A stretch of DNA of 64,000 bases from Symbiodolus clandestinus (GCA_038960095.1 CP152425.1:310001-374000), one strand, 5' to 3'; counted from the first letter of the stretch, positions 19,672-28,991 are shown. The notes: generated by a model from the letters alone, not told the origin. Made by a program: numbers and translations.

Positions 19672-20054
19672 TAAAATGCATGTTGGACACTAACATTTGC
19701 ATTTACCTCATCCGCCAATCTCCTCCAGAAATTGTTAATAAATTCAATGACTATCGGAAAGGGGAGATCGTTATCAGCGCAATCACCTGGGCAGAGCTCT
19801 GCTGTGGCATCTCAAAAGATGGGTGGGGCATTGTTCAAGGGCTATTATCGATACTGAATGTTTGCCCATTTGGCGTTGATCAGGGCCGGTTATACGGTGA
19901 ATTAACCCGCCGCTTTCCTAACCGGAAAGCCAATTTAGACCGGATGATTGCCGCCCATGCAATGTCACTGAACGTTACGCTAGTCACTAACAACATCAAT
20001 GATTTTCTGATTTATGAACCGACTGGTTTACGTGTTGAAAACTGGCTTGCCTAA
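19668..20054 (+). CDS. vapC: VapC-type PIN-domain ribonuclease toxin
   Basis: A 128-residue PIN toxin beginning MIKCMLDTNICIYLI, which carries the first catalytic aspartate in LDTN. The second acidic residue lies in TWAELCCGI, the third in NLDRMIAAHA, and the last region TLVTNNINDF is also present, so the metal site looks complete. The region between the second and third motifs is slightly shorter than in many VapC proteins. VapC toxins cut tRNA or rRNA and are held in check by VapB. ATG overlaps vapB by four bases. Confidence 0.87.
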   Translation: MIKCMLDTNICIYLIRQSPPEIVNKFNDYRKGEIVISAITWAELCCGISKDGWGIVQGLLSILNVCPFGVDQGRLYGELTRRFPNRKANLDRMIAAHAMSLNVTLVTNNINDFLIYEPTGLRVENWLA

Positions 20055-20065
20055 CGAGTGTAATG

Positions 20066-20245
20066 GTCAACGAATTGAACGCTTAGCGTTGTATACACAG
20101 CTTCCCACGCATAGACTTATAAGAAAAAGGGTTGTACGAGAACGGATGAAGTACCGTTTGCTACCTACGTACCCCGCAAGCTCCACCTAGAAGCGCCGGG
20201 CAGGAAATACTTACCCAATGGCTTTCAAAACCTAGACTTACCACC
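20066..20245 (+). pseudogene. Degenerate second copy of the CDI-gene segment 17370-17545
   Basis: No open frame remains, but the DNA aligns by eye with 17370-17545 over most of its length; shared blocks include cagcttcccacg, agggttgta, gtaccgttt, ctagaagc and ggctttcaaa. Small insertions and deletions have destroyed the frame. The vapBC pair therefore lies between two related CDI fragments. Confidence 0.6.
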
Positions 20246-20339
20246 CAACTGACTTAGATCACTAGCTTAGACACCGCTGCTTCAGTAAGATAAGCAGCAC
20301 GCATACAAAATTTTTAGGATAGGAACCACAGGTACTACA

Positions 20340-20918
20340 GTGGCTAAGCGAGATTACGGAACTGGGCGCTCTACGCAAAAAAGCGTTTTATCTAAACCTA
20401 ATCGAGTGGCTCGATCCGTTTTTCCCAATTATCTGCTGTTTTTTTTAGCCGGCGTATTATTAACTCTCCTGGGTATATTTTTCTGGTTAAAAAAATCTGG
20501 GTCAACCTCCTCTCGGCCAGCCAGACAGCCAGCCGCACTAAAAAAGCTGCCAAGCAAACCTCAAGAGCGATGGCGTTATATCAAAGCACTAGAAAATAAG
20601 GAAGTTATCGTGCCCATAGTACCCCCCTCTTCGGCAAAACTTAAAGATAGCAATGCTTCCTTAACCTTACCGAAACCTTTATTGCCCTCCTTTAAGGTTA
20701 CCCAATGGTGGCTATACTGTGAACCTTTGAAATCCTCAGAATCCTTACAGTCTTTGCGAGCCCATTTGGCGTTATTAGGATTTGAAGGTACTATGATTAA
20801 AGAGAATAAACGGTCACAATTAGCGCTTGGGCCCTATACACACCGCCAGCTGGCTGGTAAGCATTTACAGCAGTTGAAACACCATCAGATTACCTGCTGT
20901 ACCTTGAATGGTAGCTGA
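20340..20918 (+). CDS. ftsN: Cell division protein FtsN, shortened
   Basis: A 192-residue bitopic membrane protein, far shorter than the E. coli protein (319). It starts at a GTG with the family N-terminus MAKRDYGTG. A membrane segment follows (YLLFFLAGVLLTLLGIFFWL), then the conserved periplasmic helix RWRYIKALENKEV, the part of FtsN that triggers septal synthesis. The C-terminal about 75 residues form a SPOR domain (WWLYCEPLKSSESLQSLRAH, then LALGPYTHRQLAG). What is missing is the long glutamine-rich linker. Position just before hslV supports the call. All parts known to matter are present, so it is probably functional. Confidence 0.88.
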   Translation: MAKRDYGTGRSTQKSVLSKPNRVARSVFPNYLLFFLAGVLLTLLGIFFWLKKSGSTSSRPARQPAALKKLPSKPQERWRYIKALENKEVIVPIVPPSSAKLKDSNASLTLPKPLLPSFKVTQWWLYCEPLKSSESLQSLRAHLALLGFEGTMIKENKRSQLALGPYTHRQLAGKHLQQLKHHQITCCTLNGS

Positions 20919-21015
20919 CGGAGGAATCTCTTCTCGGTCCTTTAAGGGCAGCGATAAGACGATTGATAGATTAGACACTCATTAGCACAAAACGGTTACT
21001 AAAGGATAATAAATT

Positions 21016-21555
21016 GTGACAACCATTGTCAGTATACGTCGGAAAAATCAGGTAGTGATTGGTGGTGATGGGCAGGTTACTTTAGGTAACGTGGTGATGA
21101 AACATAACGCACGGAAAGTACGCCGTCTTTACCGTGATCAAGTGTTAGCGGGATTTGCAGGTGGTACCGCTGATGCCTTTGCACTATTTGAATGCTTTGA
21201 ACGTAAACTAGAGCTGCATCAGGGGCATCTATTAAAATCAGCCGTTGAGCTGGCAAAAGATTGGCGCACTGACCGCATGCTACGACGCTTAGAAGCTTTA
21301 TTAGCGGTGGCTGATCATCAAAGTTCTTTAATTATCACCGGCAATGGAGATGTGATACAGCCGGAAGATGATCTAATTGCTATTGGCTCAGGAGGGCCTT
21401 TTGCGCAAGCAGCGGCACGCGCCCTACTGGATAACAGTGACCTCTCTGCCTACGAGATCGTTAAACAAGCTTTAACAATTGCCGGTAGTCTTTGTATTTA
21501 CACCAATTGTCAACAATCGATCGAGCAACTGAACTTTGAGAACAAGGGGCTTTAA
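21016..21555 (+). CDS. hslV: HslV, peptidase subunit of the HslUV protease
   Basis: A 179-residue proteasome-like threonine peptidase starting at GTG. After removal of Met the catalytic Thr lies at the mature N-terminus (TTIVSIRR). The segments [19 protein letters not shown] and [20 protein letters not shown] are nearly identical to E. coli. It forms double hexameric rings capped by HslU and degrades regulatory and misfolded proteins. hslU begins four bases after the stop. Confidence 0.97.
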   Translation: MTTIVSIRRKNQVVIGGDGQVTLGNVVMKHNARKVRRLYRDQVLAGFAGGTADAFALFECFERKLELHQGHLLKSAVELAKDWRTDRMLRRLEALLAVADHQSSLIITGNGDVIQPEDDLIAIGSGGPFAQAAARALLDNSDLSAYEIVKQALTIAGSLCIYTNCQQSIEQLNFENKGL

Positions 21556-21558
21556 ATT

Positions 21559-22881
21559 ATGTCTACTCTCACTCCCCAAGAAATCGTTCAGGAATTAGAT
21601 CGATTTATTATCGGGCAGAATAAAGCCAAACGTGCAGTTGCCATTGCCTTACGGAATCGTTGGCGGCGTATGCAGCTTGATGAAAATCTGCGCCAGGAAA
21701 TCACTCCGAAAAATATTCTGATGATTGGGCCGACGGGAGTCGGCAAAACCGAAATTGCTCGCCGTTTAGCAAAATTGGCGGATGCTCCCTTCATTAAAGT
21801 GGAGGCCACTAAATTCACTGAGGTCGGTTATGTCGGCAAAGAAGTTGACTCCATTATCCGTGATTTAACTGATACTGCAGTTAAAATGGTTCGGCAGCAA
21901 GCTATCGATAAACTTCGACACCGAGCAATTCTCAGCGCTGAGAAACGCTTGGTTGAGACACTATTTCGCACTCAGGCAGAATCCCTTGCCGACGATCAAG
22001 ATCCGCAAACTGTTCGCCAACATCTTTTGCAGAAACTGCAAGCTGGAGAATTAGATGAACAGCTCATCGATATCTCCGTAGCCGCAAACACTTATGGTGT
22101 AGAAATTATGGCACCCCCGGGGATGGAGGAGTTAACGAATCAGCTGCAATCCATGTTCCAGCATTTGTCGGGTCAAAAACAGAAAAAACGGAGTTTAAAA
22201 ATTAGCGAAGCTCGTAAGATTCTGGTAGAAGAAGAAGCCAGTAAATTGCTCAACCCAGAGGAGTTAAAGCAGCAAGCCATTGAACGTGCCGAACAACATG
22301 GAATTGTATTTATCGATGAAATTGACAAAATTTGCCGACAAGGAGAACGCTCAGGTCCAGACATTTCTCGTGAGGGCGTGCAACGTGATCTACTGCCGTT
22401 AATCGAAGGCTGTACCGTATCCACCAAGCACGGGATGGTAAAAACTGATCACATTTTGTTTATCGCTTCCGGAGCCTTTCAAGTTTGCAGCCCTTCCCAG
22501 CTTATCCCGGAGCTGCAAGGCCGTCTGCCGATCCGTGTCGAGCTGCAACCGCTAAACGTCGAGGACTTCCAACGTATTCTAACAGAACCGCAAGCGGCAT
22601 TAACTCAGCAGTATCAAGCTCTATTAGCGACAGAAGGCGTTGAGGTGAATTTTACAGCGGATGGGATTCGGCATATTGCGCAGGCTGCGTGGCAAGTCAA
22701 CGAGCACACCGAAAATATTGGCGCACGGCGGCTACACACTGTACTAGAAACGCTCATTGAAACCATCTCTTTTACCGCCAGTGAACGGCACGGCGAGCAG
22801 CTCAACATTGATGCTGATTACGCCAAAAACCATCTCGATGAGCTGGTGCAGGATGAGGACTTAAGCCGCTTTATCTTGTAA
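21559..22881 (+). CDS. hslU: HslU, AAA+ ATPase subunit of the HslUV protease
   Basis: A 440-residue unfoldase (443 in E. coli). Walker A is GPTGVGKTE, Walker B is [10 protein letters not shown], and sensor and arginine-finger regions around SGAFQ and [12 protein letters not shown] are intact. The C-terminal tail ending LSRFIL inserts into HslV to activate it. The I-domain (about residues 110-230) is of normal length. Forms an operon with hslV. Confidence 0.97.
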   Translation: MSTLTPQEIVQELDRFIIGQNKAKRAVAIALRNRWRRMQLDENLRQEITPKNILMIGPTGVGKTEIARRLAKLADAPFIKVEATKFTEVGYVGKEVDSIIRDLTDTAVKMVRQQAIDKLRHRAILSAEKRLVETLFRTQAESLADDQDPQTVRQHLLQKLQAGELDEQLIDISVAANTYGVEIMAPPGMEELTNQLQSMFQHLSGQKQKKRSLKISEARKILVEEEASKLLNPEELKQQAIERAEQHGIVFIDEIDKICRQGERSGPDISREGVQRDLLPLIEGCTVSTKHGMVKTDHILFIASGAFQVCSPSQLIPELQGRLPIRVELQPLNVEDFQRILTEPQAALTQQYQALLATEGVEVNFTADGIRHIAQAAWQVNEHTENIGARRLHTVLETLIETISFTASERHGEQLNIDADYAKNHLDELVQDEDLSRFIL

Positions 22882-22901
22882 ATCTCGTTATTACAAGCGA
22901 C

Positions 22902-22935
22902 ACCTACCCCTCAGGTAGGTTCTACTATCTTTCTT
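22902..22935 (+). terminator. Probable terminator after hslU
   Basis: A 7-bp perfect stem ACCTACC/GGTAGGT with loop CCTCA lies 21 bases after the hslU stop, followed by a T-rich but interrupted tail (tctactatctttctt). The weak T tract makes strength uncertain. Confidence 0.5.
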
Positions 22936-22955
22936 AATCATCAACTGAGAAATTT

Positions 22956-23609
22956 ATGAGTGATATCACACCACCCATGATTATTCGAAACACCCAAACT
23001 CCCACCGAACTATTTGATCCAACGACGGGTAACATTATAGCAAGATTTACGACACCACCCGCCTCCATTGAACTATCTGATCCAACGACAGGTAATAACA
23101 TCGTAGTAAAATTTACGACACCAACTATTTCTGACACACCTGACAGAACAATCACAGATGCGCTGCGGGCAGTTAAAGAGGGCTTGTATACCAGCGCCCT
23201 AGGTGTCTATCAATTAGGTCGATTATCGATCCCCTACGTAAAGCAAGGAACCCTTTGGGGTTATGAAAAAACTTCTCAAGCTGCTAAAACAGCTGTTCCT
23301 TATATAAAATCCGGTCTAGCAAAGGTAAGTAGTGTATTGACCAATGCTGTTCTCCTCGATTCGCAGCGAAATAATCTACCTGAAAGCGATAGCAATACTC
23401 CAGATACCATTTCCACATCTATCAGCAACTCAGCTAAGTTACCTGACCACCTAATTAGTGATCAGGCAAGGAGCCATCAAGGTTTCCCGCAAGCCTGTTC
23501 TGCGTTGGGACAACTATCCTACTGTTCCAATGCTGCTGCAGGTTCTCAAGTAATGAATAACTCCCCTTTACAGCAAGTGAGTGATGGGAATTTTGTACAG
23601 CCTAAATAG
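22956..23609 (+). CDS. Unknown 217-residue protein with an N-terminal tandem repeat
   Basis: Not recognised. The first 60 residues contain two copies of a unit of about 21 residues: ELFDPTTGNIIARFTTPPAS and ELSDPTTGNNIVVKFTTPTI. A middle helical part (residues about 65-130) is rich in Ala/Tyr and has two related segments, GRLSIPYVKQGTLWGYEK and AKTAVPYIKSGLAKV. The tail is rich in Ser/Asn/Gln. No signal peptide or clear membrane helix is seen. In E. coli menA follows hslU, so this gene is an insertion or lineage-specific. Its open frame over 650 bases and repeats argue for a real gene; a secreted or surface-acting role is only a guess. Confidence 0.6.
   Translation: MSDITPPMIIRNTQTPTELFDPTTGNIIARFTTPPASIELSDPTTGNNIVVKFTTPTISDTPDRTITDALRAVKEGLYTSALGVYQLGRLSIPYVKQGTLWGYEKTSQAAKTAVPYIKSGLAKVSSVLTNAVLLDSQRNNLPESDSNTPDTISTSISNSAKLPDHLISDQARSHQGFPQACSALGQLSYCSNAAAGSQVMNNSPLQQVSDGNFVQPK
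23003..23123 (+). repeat. Two tandem units of about 60 bp inside the unknown gene
   Basis: Units starting at 23003 and 23067 share long stretches (gaactat, tgatccaacgac, ggtaa, atttacgacacca). They keep the reading frame, with a small difference in unit length by whole codons. The copies differ mainly at codon third positions and a few residues. Confidence 0.75.
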
Positions 23610-23650
23610 AACTATTCCGCTCTCTTGATAATTAAGTTACACTGACAAGT

Positions 23651-24030
<380 letters not shown>

Positions 24031-24134
24031 TTTATTCTATTTTTTATAGCTAATTAACCATTACAAGCAATCCTGGGGCAACCCTTAAAACCACAACAAC
24101 CCCTGCTGCGATTGAGGTCCTTGAAGCTCTTCAG

Positions 24135-24812
24135 TCAGTCCAGCTTGCGTTTTAAGTTGTCGGCAAACACCTCCTGACTAACGACTTCTGGCCAGGAGTC
24201 TGAGAACTCAACCTAGTGTTCAATTGAGCCGCGGATATCCCTTTTTGATACGGGATATGTTTTTGTTTTATTAGGCTTGATGAACACAAAGCATTCAAAC
24301 GGGTTAGCATAATGCAGGATAATCCAGACATCTTGTTCCGGGTGATTCCGAGCATACTTCAATTTGTCCGGCCGCACTCAGTAAGTCGTTGTACCGAGGC
24401 GCATACTTTCTGTGCCAGTGACTTCTACCGTTATCAGCACCGGTTGCGTATTTTGCTTTGAAATAACCTCAATATCTGGTCTACCACTTTCAGAGGGATG
24501 TTCTGCAATAAATAGGTTGCTATTTGCACCAAACCCTGTAATTCGTGCCTCTATCCGCGGGTCAATTCCCTCTATAAACGCCTTAACACGTTCAAGCCTG
24601 GTCTTTTCCTTAGCTCATGCAGCTTGTCCATAAGAATATTTCCAATGGAAATTCTCCAGATCCTGAATTTTTTGGCAACTGATTTCCTGTCCAATTTGCA
24701 AATTCAAGGCAGGGAATGTGCGATCACGGACACTACAACAATACTGACCGTCCACGTAAATCCAAATTCTCTTTCGAGTAGGCTTCGGTACGATTCCTGT
24801 AATCTTTGGCAT
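24135..24812 (-). pseudogene. Unknown partner gene of the methyltransferase, with three in-frame stops
   Basis: A 225-codon frame starting MPKITGIVPKPTRKRIWIYV, 19 bases after the methyltransferase stop. It is interrupted by TGA at 24615-24617, TGA at 24378-24380 and TAG at 24213-24215, but never shifts frame and ends at TGA 24135-24137. The surrounding residues read sensibly (GQAA*AKEKTRLERVKAF; TTTY*VRPDKLKYARNHP; SIEH*VEFSDSWPEVV). A central GRPDIEVIS followed by VLITVEVTGTE recalls the acidic core of PD-(D/E)xK nucleases, but the usual lysine is absent, so this is only suggestive. Its place beside a DNA methyltransferase makes a modification-linked role plausible. The family is not recognised. 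Confidence 0.6.
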
Positions 24813-24831
24813 TAATTGACCGCTGTCTGAT

Positions 24832-25410
24832 CTACCGCTTAGACAGCGTGGTTAATTTGCCGTACTCGTTCCCCCATCCATCATAGCCCTCTCTCACCTG
24901 CCGAGCAAACACGTCCAGCCTTCTACCATTGAAATGGCGCGCTATAGTCTGATAGAAAGAATCTGGCTTTGCACTGTGAATTGTCGGCGTTTCCGTGAAA
25001 CATGTTTGCATCTTGCCAAGGTATTCACGAGTAAAAATAGCTTTACCTCTGTAGGCAAATAAAACATGTTCCGTGGTCACTTGATATGGGCCAAAAGGGC
25101 ATGGGCCGGTACGCTTATTCCAAGTAGCCATTGTGTAGAATGTGAATCCCCATTCTTCCAAGAGATCAAACGCCATTTTGAGGATGGGCTCACCACTTTT
25201 TTTATCTTTGCTATTAGTTGCCCATAACCATAAAAAGCACTGTTCATCAGCCCACCCTTGTACGGGCAATTGTTTTAATTCTTCCTTACTCATGGTGGGG
25301 TAATCGAGTTTAGTACCCTGCTTGGGACGGACACTGCGCTTCCCTGTCTTTCTTTGGTTCCAAGGCGGATCAATGACCAATATTTGATACTTGTTATTGA
25401 TTAACATCAC
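24832..25410 (-). CDS. MT-A70 family adenine-specific DNA methyltransferase
   Basis: A 192-residue N6-adenine methyltransferase. The catalytic DPPW motif lies at residues 14-17 (VIDPPWNQRK). Other family landmarks are FLWLWATNSKD, a long hydrophobic helix ending LLEEWGFTFYTMATWNK, and the later HVLFAYRGKA. Such enzymes are common in phages and mobile elements and sometimes act with a nuclease. It is followed by the broken gene at 24135-24812. It stands alone between rnpB and polA, so it was probably acquired. The frame is undamaged. Confidence 0.85.
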   Translation of the reverse strand: MMLINNKYQILVIDPPWNQRKTGKRSVRPKQGTKLDYPTMSKEELKQLPVQGWADEQCFLWLWATNSKDKKSGEPILKMAFDLLEEWGFTFYTMATWNKRTGPCPFGPYQVTTEHVLFAYRGKAIFTREYLGKMQTCFTETPTIHSAKPDSFYQTIARHFNGRRLDVFARQVREGYDGWGNEYGKLTTLSKR

Positions 25411-25811
25411 AGTATGGCTGATCTACCCATTCGACGATTGATAATATAGGTTTTCCTTGGCTAATAGCATGCCCTGAGTCATATAAAGAGCTTTTCCTAT
25501 ATTCACCATGCTGATCACCTTTCCGTAGACCTAGTGTAAAACCTCTTCCTTAAATCACTCAGCAAAACTTTGCCACTCTATCCTAATGGTGGTAGCTACT
25601 TGCTCAAACCCTGCACAGAGCATTAGGAGCTTCTGACATACTTTGTTTTGGTCAATGCTTTCCGACTATGCCAAGCAAGCATTTTACCAAGCCCTCAGTA
25701 TAGTTGCTACCTACTTCCAAGTGCATTATGGCGCTGTCCATAAGCTGATATCTCTATCGAAACCGGCATCCTGCCGTGCCACAAGGCATTGATAAACTGC
25801 TTTTCCTGTTC
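25411..25811 (-). other. Intergenic stretch with a weak coding remnant
   Basis: No intact gene. On the - strand from about 25690 to 25423 one frame reads protein-like pieces (SIDQNKVCQKLLMLCAGFEQ; VATTIRIEWQSFAE; MVNIGKALYMTQGMLLAKEN) separated by TAG, TGA and TAG codons. It ends 13 bases before the methyltransferase start. It may be a decayed gene of the same acquired segment. Support is by eye only. Confidence 0.3.
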
Positions 25812-28604
25812 TTAATGCGCTAAATCCCAGTGAGAACCGACACCAATATCTACTTTTAGCGGCACCAAAAGCTCCGTACTCTGCCCCATCAAACGTCGAA
25901 TATTCTCAGCGGCGACCGGCAAAGCAGATTCGTTCACTTCAAAAACTAACTCATCATGGACTTGTAATACCATTCGTACGGTATCGGGCGCTAAGGTGTG
26001 GATCCAAGCAGCGATGGCTATCATCGCGCGCTTGATAATATCCGCTCCGGTGCCCTGCACTGGAGCATTAACCGCTGCTCGTTCCGCTGCCTGGCGCCGC
26101 ACGATCTGTTTGGATTGGATCTCCGGTAAATAGAGTCGCCGGCCAAATAGCGTTTCAACGTACCCCTGTTCAAGGGCCTGTTGCCGAATATTTTGCATAT
26201 AGTGCAAAATCCCCGGATAACGCTCAAAATAGCGCACTAAGATAGCTTGAGCCTGCCGGTAGTCAACGCCCAGCTGACGAGCCAAACCAAAAGCACTCAT
26301 GCCATAGATTAACCCGAAATTTATGGTTTTAGCTTCACGGCGCTGCTCGGAAGTCACCGCTTCCAGTGGTTGATGAAATAGCTCAGCAGCCGTCGCACAA
26401 TGAACATCCTGATCCTTCCTGAATGCCTGTAGTAACATCGGATCACCGGACAAATGCGCCATAATCCGTAACTCGATCTGTGAATAATCGGCTGATAGCA
26501 GTTGATAACCGGGAGGCGCAATAAATGCTTGCCGGATTTGTCTCCCTTCTTGGCTGCGGATCGGGATATTTTGTAGATTAGGATCACTGGAAGAGAGTCT
26601 ACCGGTGCTGGTAATCGTTTGATGATAGGTTGTATGAATGCGCCCGGTTGCCGGCTGAATCAGCTGTGGGAGTGTATCCAAATAGGTTGATTTTAGCTTC
26701 GCTAGACTGCGATGCTGCAGCAAAAGGGCTGGCAAGGGATATCGCTGCGCCAATTCATTCAACACTGACTCATCGGTCGATGATGCTCCGCGAGGGGTTT
26801 TGCGTAAACAGGGCAGCTGCAGCTTATCAAATAGAATGGCTTGCAGTTGTTTGGGAGAGGCTAAGTTAAAGCGCTCCCCTGCTAACGTATACACCTGCTC
26901 CTCTAACTCAGCCAGTGTCTCCCCCAACCGCTGTGAATGTCGTTGCAACTGAGAGATGTCTACCAATACACCATTCGATTCCATCTGCGCTAATACCGTT
27001 AATAGAGGCAATTCCAACTCGTTAAGCAGTTGCTGTTGTCGAGGAGACAGTTGCAGTAATAATTGCTGATGGAGGGGTAAAATCAGCCCAACCTGCGCTA
27101 ATGCTTGTTTAGCCCTTAAGGATAGCGATAATTCTGGATTGCCCCCCTGCTTGGACAGCGGTTCTGATGCTGGCTCATTGCCAACTTCATGCTCAGGGTT
27201 TTGAGTTAATGATAAGTAGCGTTCAGCGAGTTGTACCAGGGTGTTGCGGCCGCTGGTGCTATCTAGAAGATAGGCTGCTAGCTGGGTATCCGATACTAGC
27301 CCCTGCAAGGTAATGCCGTAGCGTGCTAATAGCTGCCGTTGTAATTTACTATGGTGGCCTACTTTAACTGGCACAGCCGCTTCAAACAGCGCTTTAAGGG
27401 CTGCTAGCCGTTGCTCCAGTGTGCCCAATTGAGCAGATTCAGGAAGGCTGCTATCTAAGGGCAGGTAAGCGGTCTCTCCATCTTCTAAGGCAATTGCCAC
27501 GCCATATAGTTGAGCTTGCCAGGGATTGCGGCCATGACTGTCGCAATAAAAAGCCATTGAGGTCGAGGCTTTTAGCTTACTGATCCAAGCAGTTAATACG
27601 GTGTTATCCAAGATCAGAGTCCCTGGCAAAGAAGCAATCTGAGTCTTTGGGAACTCTGGTTTTTTCTCCGATTTTAGCGTCTGTAAAGTACTGCTGCTTT
27701 GCTCATGCAAAAGCTGTCCAGATCTCGCCGCTGCCAGCCAATGTTTAAATTCATAACGGGAAAATAAAAGGCACAGCTGTGCAAAATCGGCAGGGCGGCG
27801 TTGTAAATCAACCAAGGTGATTGGCAAAGGAACCGCTGTATGAATAGTGGCCAGTTGATAGGAAAGCTCAGCCTGCTCTTGATATAATGCCAAACGTTCG
27901 GCAACTCGTTTAGCACCTCGAATGGGTAAGCCGTGCACCCGAGACAAATCGGCATAAATATCTGACAGACCCCCCAATGCTTGTAATAGCGCTAAAGCGG
28001 TCTTTTCGCCAATGCCCGGAACACCTGGAATATTATCGACACTATCCCCCATCAATGCCAATAGATCGACAATTAAAGCGGGTTCAATGCCATAACGTTG
28101 CTGAATTTGCTGCCGATCATGAATCACGTTATGCATGGTATTGACGACAGTAATTTGGGAGGTGATTAACTGTGCCATATCTTTATCGCCACTACTGATT
28201 ACCACCTGCCAGCCCTGTTCAGCAGCTTGGCACGCTAAAGTGCCCAACACATCATCGGCCTCAAAGCCGGAAATCACTAAGCGCGCAATTCCCATCACAT
28301 CGATTAACTGAAACAGTGGCTCAAGTTGCTGCTGTAATGCTTCCGGCATCTTTGGTCGATGCGCCTTATACTCTTTGTATAAAGCATGGCGCTGATTTTT
28401 ACCTTTCGTGTCAAATACCACCGCCAGGTGACTGGGTTGGTACTGCTTCAGCAAACTACTAAGCATCATTAACACCCCATAGATCGCCCCGGTGGGTTCG
28501 CCCAGTCGGTTGCTCAAGGGTGGGTAGGCATGGAAAGCCCGGTATAGATAGGAGGAACCGTCAACCAGAATCAGTCGTTTATCCACAACTTGTTCTTCAC
28601 GCAT
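25812..28604 (-). CDS. polA: DNA polymerase I, apparently lacking proofreading activity
   Basis: A 930-residue repair and Okazaki-fragment polymerase (928 in E. coli). The 5'-3' exonuclease domain is intact (LILVDGSSYLYRAFHAYPPL, GFEADDVLG, GDSVDNIPGVPGIGEKTA). The polymerase domain has motif A SADYSQIELR, the O helix KTINFGLIYG and motif C QVHDELVFEV. In the 3'-5' exonuclease domain the metal ligands are gone: FDTETDS of E. coli is FYCDSHG here, KYDRG is KLQRQ, and the YAAED motif reads LRAKQ. I start at the ATG at 28604; an upstream ATG at 28649 adds 15 non-conserved residues, and a GTG lies five codons downstream of the chosen start. The gene stands alone on the - strand. Confidence 0.94.
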   Translation of the reverse strand: MREEQVVDKRLILVDGSSYLYRAFHAYPPLSNRLGEPTGAIYGVLMMLSSLLKQYQPSHLAVVFDTKGKNQRHALYKEYKAHRPKMPEALQQQLEPLFQLIDVMGIARLVISGFEADDVLGTLACQAAEQGWQVVISSGDKDMAQLITSQITVVNTMHNVIHDRQQIQQRYGIEPALIVDLLALMGDSVDNIPGVPGIGEKTALALLQALGGLSDIYADLSRVHGLPIRGAKRVAERLALYQEQAELSYQLATIHTAVPLPITLVDLQRRPADFAQLCLLFSRYEFKHWLAAARSGQLLHEQSSSTLQTLKSEKKPEFPKTQIASLPGTLILDNTVLTAWISKLKASTSMAFYCDSHGRNPWQAQLYGVAIALEDGETAYLPLDSSLPESAQLGTLEQRLAALKALFEAAVPVKVGHHSKLQRQLLARYGITLQGLVSDTQLAAYLLDSTSGRNTLVQLAERYLSLTQNPEHEVGNEPASEPLSKQGGNPELSLSLRAKQALAQVGLILPLHQQLLLQLSPRQQQLLNELELPLLTVLAQMESNGVLVDISQLQRHSQRLGETLAELEEQVYTLAGERFNLASPKQLQAILFDKLQLPCLRKTPRGASSTDESVLNELAQRYPLPALLLQHRSLAKLKSTYLDTLPQLIQPATGRIHTTYHQTITSTGRLSSSDPNLQNIPIRSQEGRQIRQAFIAPPGYQLLSADYSQIELRIMAHLSGDPMLLQAFRKDQDVHCATAAELFHQPLEAVTSEQRREAKTINFGLIYGMSAFGLARQLGVDYRQAQAILVRYFERYPGILHYMQNIRQQALEQGYVETLFGRRLYLPEIQSKQIVRRQAAERAAVNAPVQGTGADIIKRAMIAIAAWIHTLAPDTVRMVLQVHDELVFEVNESALPVAAENIRRLMGQSTELLVPLKVDIGVGSHWDLAH
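28579..28587 (+). promoter_or_regulatory. Perfect DnaA box consensus
   Basis: TTATCCACA at the start of polA, inside coding sequence. A second copy in the other orientation lies at 28673-28681 (tgtggataa). Two perfect boxes about 95 bases apart next to an A/T-rich hairpin could be a DnaA-responsive site, but chance or coding constraint is possible. Confidence 0.35.
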
Positions 28605-28991
28605 CACAATTTGATTGCTCCATTTTAAACTTATCTGGCCACTAACCAACTAACTTGCCGTTTATAAAAACCTGTGGATAAGTTTGTGGGTATTCTTTTC
28701 ATCCAACGGTAGAGTATTTTATTATAAAAAATAATTTAGTTTTTTTTATAATAAAATCAGTGGCTTACCTATATAACTTCACTCTAATTTTGCTGCTCTT
28801 ATCTTAACAGAACTGTGGACAGTTATTAAAATACCCTTTTTTATTCGTAATTTTTAATTCCGAGCTTTAAAAGTGACATGGTTCTGAACAAATGGCTTGA
28901 CTCGCATCCTTAATCTGCCCTTTTTTCACTCGATGCGTCAATTTAGCAGCCAGAGAAAGCTGTTCTGGTCCAGTAAAAATAGACAACTTGT
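28605..28991. other. Intergenic region upstream of polA
   Basis: About 385 bases with no gene and strong A/T bias. It holds one perfect DnaA box (28673-28681), a 16-bp A/T-only palindrome (28716-28757) and a near-match ctgtggaca at about 28814. GATC sites are not clustered, unlike an enterobacterial oriC. Beyond 28860 nothing can be recognised before the IS3 remnant. Confidence 0.5.
28716..28757. repeat. Perfect 16-bp inverted repeat, A/T only
   Basis: Arms 28716-28731 and 28742-28757 are exact reverse complements (left arm attttattataaaaaa) around a 10-base loop. With T8 on one strand it could act as a terminator for transcription from either side, or as an unwinding site near the DnaA boxes. 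No G/C pairs are present in the stem, which weakens the terminator reading. Confidence 0.7.

Noticed and set aside
24135..24812. TGA codons read as tryptophan (alternative genetic code) or selenocysteine
   Set aside because: The adjacent methyltransferase and all housekeeping genes use TGG for tryptophan and TGA as a stop, and a third interruption is TAG. Simple decay explains the stops better.
28605..28991. Chromosomal replication origin oriC
   Set aside because: DnaA boxes and an A/T-rich palindrome are present, but GATC sites are not clustered and mioC/gidA are not adjacent. The evidence is too thin for an origin call.
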